From contig CAJTXO010000003.1 in NCBI GenBank assembly GCA_910583555.1, forward strand, positions 124,001 to 188,000: a stretch of 64,000 bases of DNA, in the 5' to 3' direction. The notes beneath the pieces were generated by a model. It did not search any database. It was not told where the DNA came from and was given only the letters and a program-made list of their open reading frames with translations. This DNA is from an uncultured Eubacterium sp. (GTDB taxonomy: Bacteria > Bacillota > Clostridia > Lachnospirales > Lachnospiraceae). Numbering within the stretch: the first letter of the stretch is position 1; each line of letters starts with the position of its first letter. Positions 54,131 through 62,792 of this stretch are shown here, piece after piece. Made by a program: the position numbers and the translations under genes.

Positions 54131-55097
54131 TCTCATTGGCGCACGATCCTGTTTGAAAATATTCTTTCAGGTTAGAGAGAGTAACGCTCGCGATCCCTTT
54201 CAGCGCCTCTTCGGTCAGGAAAGCCTGGTGTGACGTAATGATGACATTCGGGCGTGAAACTAAAATGGAAAGGATGTCATCTTTGATTACGATATTGGAA
54301 AAGTCTTCATAAAAAAGATCAGACTCTTCCTCGTAGACGTCAAGTCCGGCAGCACCTACTTTTCCCGATGTCAGGCCGTCTAACAGGGACTGGCTTTCGA
54401 TCAGGCTGCCGCGCGACGTGTTGATGAGGTATACGCCCTGTTTCATCATGGCGATCGAATCTTTGTTGATGATATGGTGCGTCTCTTTCGTCAGCGGGCA
54501 GTGAAGGGAGATGATGTCACTCTCCCGGAACAATGTTTCCAATTCGACATAGTTGATGCCGCTGTCTTTCGCGGGATATTTGTCATAGGCGAGTACATTG
54601 GCGCCAAATCCACGGCAGATGTCAATGAACACCCGCCCGATCTGTCCGGTTCCGATGACGCCGATCGTCTTGCCGTGGATGTCGAATCCGATCAGGCGGT
54701 TGAGGCTGAAATTGAAATCCCGGGTTCGGATATAGGCTTTGTGTATCTTCCGGTTCAGTGTCAGGATGAGTGCCATCGCGTGTTCGGCGACGGCGTACGG
54801 AGAATAGGCGGGAACGCGTAGGATGCGGATCTTTCCCTGCGCCGCCTTCATATCCACATTGTTGTATCCCGAACAGCGCATGGCGAGAACGGGAACCTTT
54901 TCGTTGTACATGGTATCGATCACAGTCTTATCAATGTCATCGTTGACAAATGCGACTACGCCGTCGTAGTCCCTGACGAGTTTACATGTTTTCGGCGTAA
55001 GTTTTCCCTCAAAATAATCAATGTCAAACTCGTCATTGAATTTGTCAAACCATATTTTATCATAAGGTTTTGTGTCAAAAAAAGCTATTTTTTTCAT
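54108..55097 (-). CDS. ldhA: D-lactate dehydrogenase (2-hydroxyacid dehydrogenase)
   Basis: Reduces pyruvate to D-lactate with NADH in fermentation. 329 aa. NAD-binding GTGQIGRVFIDICRGFG, the substrate motifs AMRCSGYNNVD, NTSRGSLIE (catalytic Arg region), a Glu around LDVYEEES and the catalytic His in ITSHQAFLT. ATG 55097 follows GATGGAGGAAACC on the - strand. The conservation pattern matches fermentative D-LDH rather than phosphoglycerate dehydrogenase. Confidence 0.93.
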   Translation of the reverse strand: MKKIAFFDTKPYDKIWFDKFNDEFDIDYFEGKLTPKTCKLVRDYDGVVAFVNDDIDKTVIDTMYNEKVPVLAMRCSGYNNVDMKAAQGKIRILRVPAYSPYAVAEHAMALILTLNRKIHKAYIRTRDFNFSLNRLIGFDIHGKTIGVIGTGQIGRVFIDICRGFGANVLAYDKYPAKDSGINYVELETLFRESDIISLHCPLTKETHHIINKDSIAMMKQGVYLINTSRGSLIESQSLLDGLTSGKVGAAGLDVYEEESDLFYEDFSNIVIKDDILSILVSRPNVIITSHQAFLTEEALKGIASVTLSNLKEYFQTGSCANEITFGTTQ

Positions 55098-55223
55098 GGT
55101 TTCCTCCATCTTTTTTTCTTTATCCGTTATCATTTCCCACTGTAAGAACCGTTATGCACCATATGACATTTTTCTCATAAAATGAGGTAAGGATAGAGTG
55201 TACAGGACAAAGGGGGACGGCCT

Positions 55224-55997
55224 ATGAGTACGATCTTATCAGCGGATCACATTTCTTATTCTTACCACAGCGTGTACGGGGAAACGCTTGCGATCGATGA
55301 TCTGAGTTTCCAGGTGGAAGAGGGCGAATTCTTAGCAGTCGTAGGGCCGAGCGGCTGTGGAAAATCTACGCTGTTATCTATTATTTCCGGTTTGATCGAG
55401 CCGGACTGCGGCAAGGTTTTTATCGGAAATGAGGAACGGGAGAAATCGGGGATCAACATCGGCTATATGCTGCAGAAGGATCACCTGTTAGAATGGAAAG
55501 ATACATATGAAAATGCGATGCTGGGGCTGACGATCCAGAAACAGGCAGGGAATGAAGAGAAGATCGTGCTGTTAAACCATCTTTTTCAGTCGTATGGACT
55601 TGTTTCCTTTCAAAAATCAAAACCGTCAGAATTGTCCGGCGGCATGCGGCAGCGGGTGGCGCTGATCCGCACGCTTTTGATGGAGCCGGACCTGCTCCTG
55701 TTAGACGAACCGTTTTCGGCGTTAGATTACCAGACGCGGCTCGAAGTGTCCGATGATATATGGAAGATCATTAAAAAGGAAAAGAAGACGGCGATACTCA
55801 TTACACACGATATTTCCGAGGCCATCAGTATGGCTGACAGGGTGCTCGTGCTCACCGCGCGGCCGGCGTCACTGAAAAGGGAGATTCCGATCCGTCTGAC
55901 ATTTGAGGATGAGGTCACGCCGTTTAAGGCGAGGAGTACACCGGAGTTTCATCATTATTTTAATGAGATATGGGAGGAGTTAAATGGTGGAAAATAA
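55224..55997 (+). CDS. ABC transporter ATP-binding protein (SsuB/TauB-like)
   Basis: 257 aa. Walker A GPSGCGKSTLLSIISG, Q-loop region around MLQKDHLLEW, signature LSGGMRQRVALIRTL, Walker B LLLLDEPFSALD, H-loop ILITHDISEAISMADRV. This is the nitrate/sulfonate/taurine import subfamily. It overlaps the permease gene by 14 bases. No substrate-binding protein gene lies in the window, unusual for this import type, so the ligand cannot be inferred. AAAGGGGGACG precedes ATG 55224. Confidence 0.93.
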   Translation: MSTILSADHISYSYHSVYGETLAIDDLSFQVEEGEFLAVVGPSGCGKSTLLSIISGLIEPDCGKVFIGNEEREKSGINIGYMLQKDHLLEWKDTYENAMLGLTIQKQAGNEEKIVLLNHLFQSYGLVSFQKSKPSELSGGMRQRVALIRTLLMEPDLLLLDEPFSALDYQTRLEVSDDIWKIIKKEKKTAILITHDISEAISMADRVLVLTARPASLKREIPIRLTFEDEVTPFKARSTPEFHHYFNEIWEELNGGK

Positions 55998-56820
55998 AGT
56001 GTCGATTCGGGAGCTGAAACGAAGTCTTTCAAAAGAATGTTCGCCCAGGCAGCGGGAGTTTATCCAGTCGCATATCCGGCAGAAGCGAAGCGTGCGCTTT
56101 TTCCAGATCAGTATTTTTTTCACGTTTCTCGCCGTATGGGAGATCGCTGCCAGGACCGGTGCCGTGGATCCTTTTGTGTTCAGCAGTCCGTCGCGCATGG
56201 TTTCGTGCTTCGCCGACCTCTCTGCCGACGGGAGTATCTATTATCATATCGGGATCACGCTTCTGGAGACGTTTGTCAGTTTCTTCTTTATTATGTTTTT
56301 CGGTATTGTGATCGCTGTCCTGTTATGGTGGAACGAGACGGTGGCCAAAGTGTGTGAACCTTATCTCGTCGTGCTGAACAGCCTGCCGAAAACAGCGCTC
56401 GCTCCGGTTTTTATCGTCTGGCTCGGCAATAATATGAAGACGATCATCGTCGCGGCGGTGTCCGTGGCGGTGTTTGGAAGCATCATCACACTCCACACGG
56501 CGTTTTGCTCCGTGGAGGAGGAAAAGATCAAGCTGATCCGCACGCTCGGGGGAAGGCGGAGCGATATTTTGAAATACGTCGTCCTGCCGGGAAACGTCCA
56601 CACGATCGTGAGCAATATGAAAGTAAATATCGGACTGTCGCTCGTCGGCGTCATCATCGGGGAATTTCTCGCGGCCAATGCCGGACTGGGATATCTGATC
56701 GTATACGGCAGCCAGGTGTTTAAACTGGATTATGTCATACTCAGTATCGTCATTCTCTGCATTGTCGCGACCGGATTATATAAGGGACTCGAGGCCGTAG
56801 AAAAATATTTTTATAAATAG
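55984..56820 (+). CDS. ABC transporter permease (SsuC/TauC-like)
   Basis: 278 aa. Charged N-terminus then six hydrophobic segments, with the BPD permease EAA-type loop around EEEKIKLIRTLGGRRSDILKYVVLPGN (in parts; conserved G at LGG). ATG 55984 is within the ATPase gene end. Terminates before the glgA promoter region. Confidence 0.92.
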   Translation: MVENKVSIRELKRSLSKECSPRQREFIQSHIRQKRSVRFFQISIFFTFLAVWEIAARTGAVDPFVFSSPSRMVSCFADLSADGSIYYHIGITLLETFVSFFFIMFFGIVIAVLLWWNETVAKVCEPYLVVLNSLPKTALAPVFIVWLGNNMKTIIVAAVSVAVFGSIITLHTAFCSVEEEKIKLIRTLGGRRSDILKYVVLPGNVHTIVSNMKVNIGLSLVGVIIGEFLAANAGLGYLIVYGSQVFKLDYVILSIVILCIVATGLYKGLEAVEKYFYK

Positions 56821-56904
56821 CAAAAAGGTCTTTTCTATCCCATTCAAATGGTGTATACTAGTATTTAAGAATACGTAAGGAAACCACTGAATGGAGGTAG
56901 AATC

Positions 56905-58341
56905 ATGAAAAAAGTCCTATTTGTAGCTTCTGAGTGCGTACCATTCATCAAGACGGGCGGGCTTGCTGATGTTGTAGGGTCCCTGCCAAAATATTTTAAC
57001 AAGGATGAGTTTGACGTACGGGTTATGGTGCCGAAGTATATGGCGATACCGGAAGAATATAAAAACCAGATGGAATTTATCACGCATTTTTATCTTGAAC
57101 TTGCCTGGCGTAAGCAGTATGTAGGTATTTTCCAGATGGAATATCAGGGCGTGACGTTCTACTTTTTGGACAATGAATTTTATTTTAGCGGAAATACTCC
57201 TTATGGGGAAATTTATCAGGACATTGAGAAATTTGCTTTCTTTGGGAAGGCAGCGTTATCCTCTCTTCCCCTGATCGGGTTCCGGCCGGACATCATCCAC
57301 TGTCATGACTGGCAGACCGGACTGATCCCGGTATATTTGAAAGACTCATTTCAGCAGGGAGAGTTTTTCCGCGGGATCAAGTCGATCATGACGATCCATA
57401 ATTTGAAGTTCCAGGGCATTTGGGATAAGAAGACCGTGATGGATACGGCCGGACTGGATGCGTATTATTTTACACCGGATAAATTGGAAGCGTATGGCGA
57501 TGCGAACTACTTAAAAGGCGGTTTGGTATATGCGGACCAGATCACGACGGTGAGCGATACATACGCCGAAGAGATCAAGACGCCATTTTATGGAGAAAAG
57601 CTGGACGGCCTGATCAATGCCAAGGCAAACTGTCTGACAGGTATCGTGAACGGATTGGATTATGATGAGTACAATCCTGCCAAAGATCCGCTGATCGCGG
57701 TAAATTATGACGCGAGGACGTTCCGCAAGGAAAAGATCAAAAATAAGCGGGCGCTGCAGAAAGAACTGGGACTTGCCCAGGATGATAAGAAATTTATGAT
57801 CGGTATCGTTTCCCGTCTCACGGATCAGAAGGGATTTGACCTGATCGACTATGTGATCGAAGAGATCTGCGCGGAAGATACGCAGCTCGTCGTTTTGGGA
57901 ACCGGAGATGAGAAGTACGAGCATTTGTTCCGTCACTTTGCATGGAAATACCCGGAGCGGGTATCAGCAAACATTTTCTACTCAAATGAGCGATCCCATA
58001 AGATCTATGCTTCGTGCGACGCGTTTTTGATGCCGTCACTGTTTGAGCCGTGCGGACTGAGCCAGTTGATGAGCCTGCGCTACGGCACGGTGCCGATCGT
58101 GCGCGAGACGGGCGGACTCAAAGACACGGTAGAGGCGTATAACGAATATGAAGGTACGGGTACTGGTTTCTCCTTTGCGAATTACAACGCGCACGAGATG
58201 CTGAATACGATCCGTTACGCGAAATACGTTTACTACGATAAGCGCCGCGACTGGAATAAGATCATCGACCGCGGTATGGCGAGGGATTTCTCATGGGCAA
58301 ATTCCGCGAAAAAGTATGAGGATTTGTACCGACGCATGTAA
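56905..58341 (+). CDS. glgA: Glycogen synthase (ADP-glucose type)
   Basis: Extends alpha-1,4-glucan from ADP-glucose. 478 aa, GT5. KTGGLADVVGSLPK at residues ~15-28 is the ADP-glucose binding KxGGL motif; HCHDWQTGL, GIVNGLDYDEYNP, RLTDQKGFDLI and the C-terminal EPCGLSQLMSLRYGTVPIVRETGGL (in parts) with conserved E and GGL. TATACT at 56854 may be its -10. ATG 56905 follows TGGAGGTAGAATC. Confidence 0.97.
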   Translation: MKKVLFVASECVPFIKTGGLADVVGSLPKYFNKDEFDVRVMVPKYMAIPEEYKNQMEFITHFYLELAWRKQYVGIFQMEYQGVTFYFLDNEFYFSGNTPYGEIYQDIEKFAFFGKAALSSLPLIGFRPDIIHCHDWQTGLIPVYLKDSFQQGEFFRGIKSIMTIHNLKFQGIWDKKTVMDTAGLDAYYFTPDKLEAYGDANYLKGGLVYADQITTVSDTYAEEIKTPFYGEKLDGLINAKANCLTGIVNGLDYDEYNPAKDPLIAVNYDARTFRKEKIKNKRALQKELGLAQDDKKFMIGIVSRLTDQKGFDLIDYVIEEICAEDTQLVVLGTGDEKYEHLFRHFAWKYPERVSANIFYSNERSHKIYASCDAFLMPSLFEPCGLSQLMSLRYGTVPIVRETGGLKDTVEAYNEYEGTGTGFSFANYNAHEMLNTIRYAKYVYYDKRRDWNKIIDRGMARDFSWANSAKKYEDLYRRM

Positions 58342-58378
58342 AAGGGAACGATTTTCCTGAAAAAAATCACATTTACCC

Positions 58379-58407
58379 TTGAAATTTTTGGATAAATTGG
58401 GTAGAAT
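58379..58407 (+). promoter_or_regulatory. SigA promoter of gap
   Basis: TTGAAA at 58379-58384, 17-bp spacer, TAGAAT at 58402-58407. Leader to ATG 58481 is about 70 nt. Confidence 0.7.
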
Positions 58408-58480
58408 AGGTTTTAGAAGTTTGTAAATTTTTTAACAAACACGAAGAAAGTATATCATTTTATTTAGGAGGAAACGACAA

Positions 58481-59497
58481 ATGGCAGTAAAAGTAGCGAT
58501 TAACGGATTCGGACGTATTGGACGTCTTGCGTTCAGACAGATGTTTGGAGCAGAAGGATACGAAGTAGTAGCGATCAATGACCTGACAAGCCCTAAGATG
58601 CTTGCTCACCTTTTGAAGTATGACTCTTCTCAGGGTAAATATGAGAAAGCAGATACGGTATCCGCTGGTGAGGATTCCATCACAGTTGACGGAAAGACTA
58701 TCAAAATCTACGCGAAACCAGATGCAAATGATTGCCCTTGGGGTGAACTCGGTGTAGACGTTGTTCTTGAGTGTTCCGGATTCTATACATCAAAGGAGAA
58801 AGCGCAGGCACATATCAATGCCGGTGCCCGCAAAGTTGTTATTTCGGCTCCTGCTGGAAATGATCTTCCGACGATCGTTTACAACACAAACCATGAGACG
58901 TTGAAAGCAGAGGATACGATCATTTCGGCTGCTTCCTGTACGACAAACTGTCTTGCTCCGATGGCAGATGCGCTGAACAAGTATGCTCCGGTACAGTCTG
59001 GTATCATGGTTACGATCCATGCCTACACAGGAGATCAGATGACACTGGACGGCCCGCAGAGAAAAGGCGACCTCAGAAGATCCCGTGCCGCTGCAGTGAA
59101 CATCGTGCCAAACAGCACGGGCGCAGCAAAGGCGATCGGCCTTGTTATTCCGGAACTGAACGGCAAACTGATCGGTTCTGCTCAGCGTGTTCCGACACCT
59201 ACAGGTTCTACGACGATCCTGACAGCAGTAGTGAAAAAAGCCGGCGTTACCGCAGAGGATGTCAATGCAGCGATGAAAGCAGCAGCAAATGAGTCCTTTG
59301 GATACAATGAAGACGAAATCGTTTCATCTGATGTGATCGGTATGAGATATGGTTCCCTGTTTGATGCAACACAGACGATGGTGAACCAGGTAAGCGACGA
59401 CCTTTACGAAGTTCAGGTTGTTTCCTGGTATGACAACGAGAACTCATACACGAGCCAGATGGTAAGAACGATCAAATACTTCAGCGAACTTTCCTAA
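58481..59497 (+). CDS. gap: Glyceraldehyde-3-phosphate dehydrogenase
   Basis: NAD-dependent glycolytic dehydrogenase. 338 aa. NAD site INGFGRIGRLAFRQM at the start, catalytic Cys153 in SAASCTTNCLAPM, His in a later strand, SWYDNENSYTSQM near the end. Uses a very strong GGAGG site and highly biased codons, as expected for an abundant protein. A terminator follows, yet pgk starts 33 bases later, so read-through plus internal initiation is likely. Confidence 0.98.
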   Translation: MAVKVAINGFGRIGRLAFRQMFGAEGYEVVAINDLTSPKMLAHLLKYDSSQGKYEKADTVSAGEDSITVDGKTIKIYAKPDANDCPWGELGVDVVLECSGFYTSKEKAQAHINAGARKVVISAPAGNDLPTIVYNTNHETLKAEDTIISAASCTTNCLAPMADALNKYAPVQSGIMVTIHAYTGDQMTLDGPQRKGDLRRSRAAAVNIVPNSTGAAKAIGLVIPELNGKLIGSAQRVPTPTGSTTILTAVVKKAGVTAEDVNAAMKAAANESFGYNEDEIVSSDVIGMRYGSLFDATQTMVNQVSDDLYEVQVVSWYDNENSYTSQMVRTIKYFSELS

Positions 59498-59524
59498 TTC
59501 GAAACTCGCATTTGATTGAAACCC

Positions 59525-59563
59525 AAACGGGTCCGGTCTGTCAATGGGACCGAACCCGTTTTT
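59525..59563 (+). terminator. Terminator/attenuator between gap and pgk
   Basis: AAACGGGT (59525-59532) pairs with ACCCGTTT (59554-59561) and CGGTC with GACCG inside, with one bulge each side, ending in a short T-run. It probably lowers pgk relative to gap. Confidence 0.88.
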
Positions 59564-59594
59564 GCTATGAAGCTTAAAGGAAGGAGATAACATA

Positions 59595-60791
59595 ATGTTA
59601 AACAAAAAATCTGTGGATGATATCAATGTAAAGGGCCAGAGAGTGCTGGTTCGCTGTGATTTTAACGTTCCTTTGCAGGACGGAAAGATCACGGACGAAA
59701 ATCGTCTGGTGGCAGCGCTCCCGACCATTAAGAAACTGATCGCGGATGGGGGAAAAGTGATCCTCTGCTCCCATCTCGGAAAGCCAAAAGGAGAGCCGAA
59801 GCCGGAACTTTCACTGGCCCCAGTTGCTACCCGTCTCTCCGAACTTCTCGGCCAGGAAGTTACGTTTGCCGCTGACGCCAACGTTGTGGGCGACAATGCG
59901 AAGGCAGCCGTTTCCGCGATGAAGGACGGAGATGTTGTTCTTCTTGAGAACACGCGTTACCGTAAGGAAGAGACGAAGAACGAGGAAGCATTTTCGAAAG
60001 ATCTCGCTTCCCTTGCCGATGTATTTGTCAATGACGCATTTGGAACGGCCCACCGTGCACACTGCTCGAACGTAGGTGTGACTGACTATGTCGATACGGC
60101 TGTTGTCGGCTATTTGATGCAGAAAGAGATCGATTTCCTCGGAAACGCGGTAAATAATCCGGAGAGACCGTTTGTAGCCATTCTCGGCGGCGCTAAAGTT
60201 TCTTCCAAGATCTCTGTTATTGAGAACCTTTTGGATAAAGTAGATACATTGATCATCGGCGGTGGTATGGCGTATACATTTATGGCAGCGCACGGCGAAG
60301 AAGTCGGCCAGTCCCTTCTCGAAGAAGATTACAAGCAGTACGCACTCGATATGGAAAAGAAAGCAGAAGAAAAAGGCGTGAAACTTTTGATTCCGATTGA
60401 TACGATCGTGGCAGACGATTTTTCAAACGATGCCAATACAAAAATAGTCGGACGCGGTGAGATCCCGGCAGATATGGAAGGACTTGACATCGGCCCGGAA
60501 ACACAGAAATTGTTTGCGGAAGCCATAGCCGGAGCCAAAACCGTCGTATGGAACGGCCCGATGGGATGCTTCGAAATGCCGAACTTCGCCAAAGGAACCG
60601 TAGCCGTAGCCGAGGCAATGGCGAACCTGCAAGGCGCCACGACGATCATCGGCGGCGGTGACAGCGCAGCAGCCGTAAACCAGCTCGGTTTTGGTGACAA
60701 GATGACCCATATCTCAACAGGCGGCGGAGCTTCGCTGGAGTTTTTGGAAGGAAAAGATTTACCAGGCGTAGCAGCAGCGAACAACGCGTAA
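59595..60791 (+). CDS. pgk: Phosphoglycerate kinase
   Basis: ATP-generating step of glycolysis. 398 aa. DFNVPLQDGKITDENRL (3PG site), SHLGKPKGE, DAFGTAHRAHCS, GGAKVSSKI, and the nucleotide site GPMGCFEM plus GGGDSAAAV near the end. AAGGAAGGAGATAACATA precedes ATG 59595. The last ~250 bases move towards C-rich codon use, a trend that continues through tpiA. Confidence 0.98.
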   Translation: MLNKKSVDDINVKGQRVLVRCDFNVPLQDGKITDENRLVAALPTIKKLIADGGKVILCSHLGKPKGEPKPELSLAPVATRLSELLGQEVTFAADANVVGDNAKAAVSAMKDGDVVLLENTRYRKEETKNEEAFSKDLASLADVFVNDAFGTAHRAHCSNVGVTDYVDTAVVGYLMQKEIDFLGNAVNNPERPFVAILGGAKVSSKISVIENLLDKVDTLIIGGGMAYTFMAAHGEEVGQSLLEEDYKQYALDMEKKAEEKGVKLLIPIDTIVADDFSNDANTKIVGRGEIPADMEGLDIGPETQKLFAEAIAGAKTVVWNGPMGCFEMPNFAKGTVAVAEAMANLQGATTIIGGGDSAAAVNQLGFGDKMTHISTGGGASLEFLEGKDLPGVAAANNA

Positions 60792-60805
60792 GCAACGAGC
60801 CCTTC

Positions 60806-60866
60806 AAAATCCAGGACAGAAACAAAAATGATGCTCGCATCATTTCTTGCTTCTGTCCTGGATTTT
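60806..60866 (+). repeat. Compound inverted repeat between pgk and tpiA
   Basis: AAAATCCAGGACAGAA (60806-60821) pairs perfectly with TTCTGTCCTGGATTTT (60851-60866), enclosing AAATGATG-CTCG-CATCATTT. GCGGGC-GACT-GCCCGC follows at 60868-60883. The ~240-nt spacer then turns C-rich. No T-tract of terminator quality, so an mRNA-stability or repeat element is more likely. Confidence 0.78.
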
Positions 60867-61030
60867 AGCGGGCGACTGCCCGCGTGCAGACTGCGGAGCG
60901 AAGCGGAGCAGGATGCCTGAAGGCCACCCCTTCGCGGAGCCCCTCACTCATCTAGCCCCAAACCTCCCTAAACCTCCGGACTCCCGGAGCCCTACCTATA
61001 ACCCCAAAAAAAGAAAGGAACCTCTAAATC

Positions 61031-61777
61031 ATGTCAAGAAAAAAAATAATCGCAGGAAACTGGAAAATGAACAAAACCCCAAGTGAAGCAGTAGCACTTG
61101 TCAACGAATTAAAACCCTTAGTAGCAACCGAAAACGCCGACGTCGTATTCTGCGTCCCAGCCATCGACATCATCCCCTGTATTGAAGCAGCAAAAGGCAC
61201 GAACATCCAAATCGGCGCCGAGAACATGTACTACGAGGAAAGCGGCGCCTACACCGGTGAAATCGCCCCTGACATGCTCACGGATGCCGGCGTGAAATAC
61301 GTCATCATCGGCCACTCCGAACGCCGTGAATACTTCGCCGAAACCGACGAAACCGTAAACAAAAAAGTATTAAAAGCCTTTGAACACGGCATCACCCCGA
61401 TCATCTGCTGCGGTGAATCCCTCACACAGAGAAAACAGGGAATCTACATCGACTGGATCCGCATGCAGATCAAGATCGCCTTCCAAAACGTGACAGCCGA
61501 TCAGGCAAAGAAAGCCGTGATCGCCTACGAGCCGATCTGGGCGATCGGCACCGGCGAAACAGCGACTTCCGATCAGGCAGAAGAAGTATGTAAAGCGATC
61601 CGCGACTGTATCGCAGAAGTATATGACGAGGCAACCGCCTCCGAAATACGCATCCAGTACGGCGGTTCGGTCAACGCGGGAAATGCGGCAGAACTCTTTA
61701 CAAAACCAGACATCGACGGCGGCCTCGTAGGCGGCGCATCTTTAAAAGCCGATTTTGGTAAGATCGTAAATTATTAA
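61031..61777 (+). CDS. tpiA: Triosephosphate isomerase
   Basis: Interconverts the two triose phosphates. 248 aa. AGNWKMNK with the catalytic Lys, IIGHSERREYF with the catalytic His, AYEPIWAIGTG with the catalytic Glu, and the phosphate-binding GGSVNAGNA and GGLVGGASL. ATG 61031 follows AAAGGAACCTC. Its coding strand is C-rich and G-poor (codons AAC, ATC, GCC, CCC are frequent), unlike pgk and gap, so it may have a separate history. Confidence 0.98.
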   Translation: MSRKKIIAGNWKMNKTPSEAVALVNELKPLVATENADVVFCVPAIDIIPCIEAAKGTNIQIGAENMYYEESGAYTGEIAPDMLTDAGVKYVIIGHSERREYFAETDETVNKKVLKAFEHGITPIICCGESLTQRKQGIYIDWIRMQIKIAFQNVTADQAKKAVIAYEPIWAIGTGETATSDQAEEVCKAIRDCIAEVYDEATASEIRIQYGGSVNAGNAAELFTKPDIDGGLVGGASLKADFGKIVNY

Positions 61778-61797
61778 GCAAACTTTGTAATAGCAGT

Positions 61798-61843
61798 AAA
61801 AAGGGGGTATCAAGGAAAGCGGATTCCTTTGATATCCCTTTTT
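61798..61843 (+). terminator. Rho-independent terminator of tpiA
   Basis: AAAAAGGGGGTATCAAGGAA (61798-61817) pairs with TTCCTTTGATATCCCTTTTT (61824-61843), with one mismatch/bulge, ending in a T-run. Confidence 0.9.
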
Positions 61844-62003
61844 GGTGTCTTTAGAATTGATAAAAGTTTTTGATGATTGGATGCTTGACAAAATCATCGT
61901 GAATAAAATATTTAGTTGAAAAAATAACGATTAAACAGTAAAATATAAACGTAGAAGAATGTATGACGAAAAACGAGCCATACTAAATAAAGGAGGTGTT
62001 TTT

Positions 62004-62213
62004 ATGGCAACTTCGAGCATTACCAAGAATTTTGTCATTTCCGGCAAGGAACAGGTGGAGATGTTTGTCAATGCGATTAAAGAGTCTGCTAAAAACCGTC
62101 CTGTCCGTACTCCGGTAAATGTAAAATACATAGAAACCGAGGATGAACTTAGAGAGTTTATGAAGTTTAGGGAAGAAAAAGCAAAGGAGAAATTGAATGT
62201 CAATAACGGATAA
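62004..62213 (+). CDS. Small antitoxin-like protein paired with a GNAT toxin remnant
   Basis: 69 aa, ATG 62004 with AAAGGAGGTGTTTTT. Helical and charged (KNFVISGKEQVEMFVNAIKES, YIETEDELREFMKFREEK). Its 3' end overlaps the start of a GNAT frame at 62197 by 17 bases, the order and overlap usual for GNAT toxin-antitoxin modules. With the toxin broken, it may persist alone. Family name not certain. Confidence 0.7.
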   Translation: MATSSITKNFVISGKEQVEMFVNAIKESAKNRPVRTPVNVKYIETEDELREFMKFREEKAKEKLNVNNG

Positions 62214-62727
62214 GTTTTTTTGCAATCAATATCCGCGAGTATTTGGCATTGGGAGATGATTATGAAGCCGGAGAGCCAGCACTTATAAAGTTACTCTCCG
62301 GAGTATCTTGTTTTTTCAAAGGATAATGGAGAAATGTTAGGCTTATTTTACCCTTGCGTTAAAGTCGTTGACAATAAAGGGCGAAACGGTAAGCAATACC
62401 ACAAAAAGAAAATTGTTGCGAATTAGTGAGTTGGATGAAAAGTCTAATACATATACCATGTCGGCATATCTTATTGCCCAGTTAGGAAAAAATTATTTGG
62501 ATGAAAGAGATAAGGAGATTACTGGAAAAGAGCTTATAGAACTAGCTTGGATAATAATTGAAAGAACACAGTATATGCTTGGTGGTATGGTAACATTCTT
62601 AGTAGCGGAGAACGAGGAAAAACTGCTGGCATTTTACCAAGCGAATCGTTTTGCACAGTTTGACACCAGAACGGCATCAGGTAAAGATGAGGCATTTGAG
62701 TTGGTGCAGCTTTTAAGATTGCTTTGA
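62197..62727 (+). pseudogene. Decayed GNAT-type toxin gene
   Basis: N-terminal part from ATG 62197 reads KFFAINIREYLALGDDYEAGEPALIKLLSG only if one T of a 7-T run at 62215-62221 is skipped; the actual frame stops soon. After a loss of about 35 codons, homology resumes at about 62345 in one frame (AYFTLALKSLTIKGETVSNTTKRKLLRISELDEKSN in parts) to the stop at 62727. The C-terminal half keeps the YMLGGMVTFLVAE and EAFELVQLLRLL pattern. The missing block contains the acetyl-CoA-binding core, so no toxin can be made. Confidence 0.75.
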
Positions 62728-62792
62728 GTCAATTTTGCGATAGAGCGTCACAGGGTTTATATATCATGTAGCGTTCCAGAATGGAGAGGAAA

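Noticed and set aside
60847..61086. Open frame of 79 codons in the pgk-tpiA spacer
   Set aside because: It spans the inverted repeats, has low-complexity Pro/Lys content, no ribosome site and runs into tpiA.
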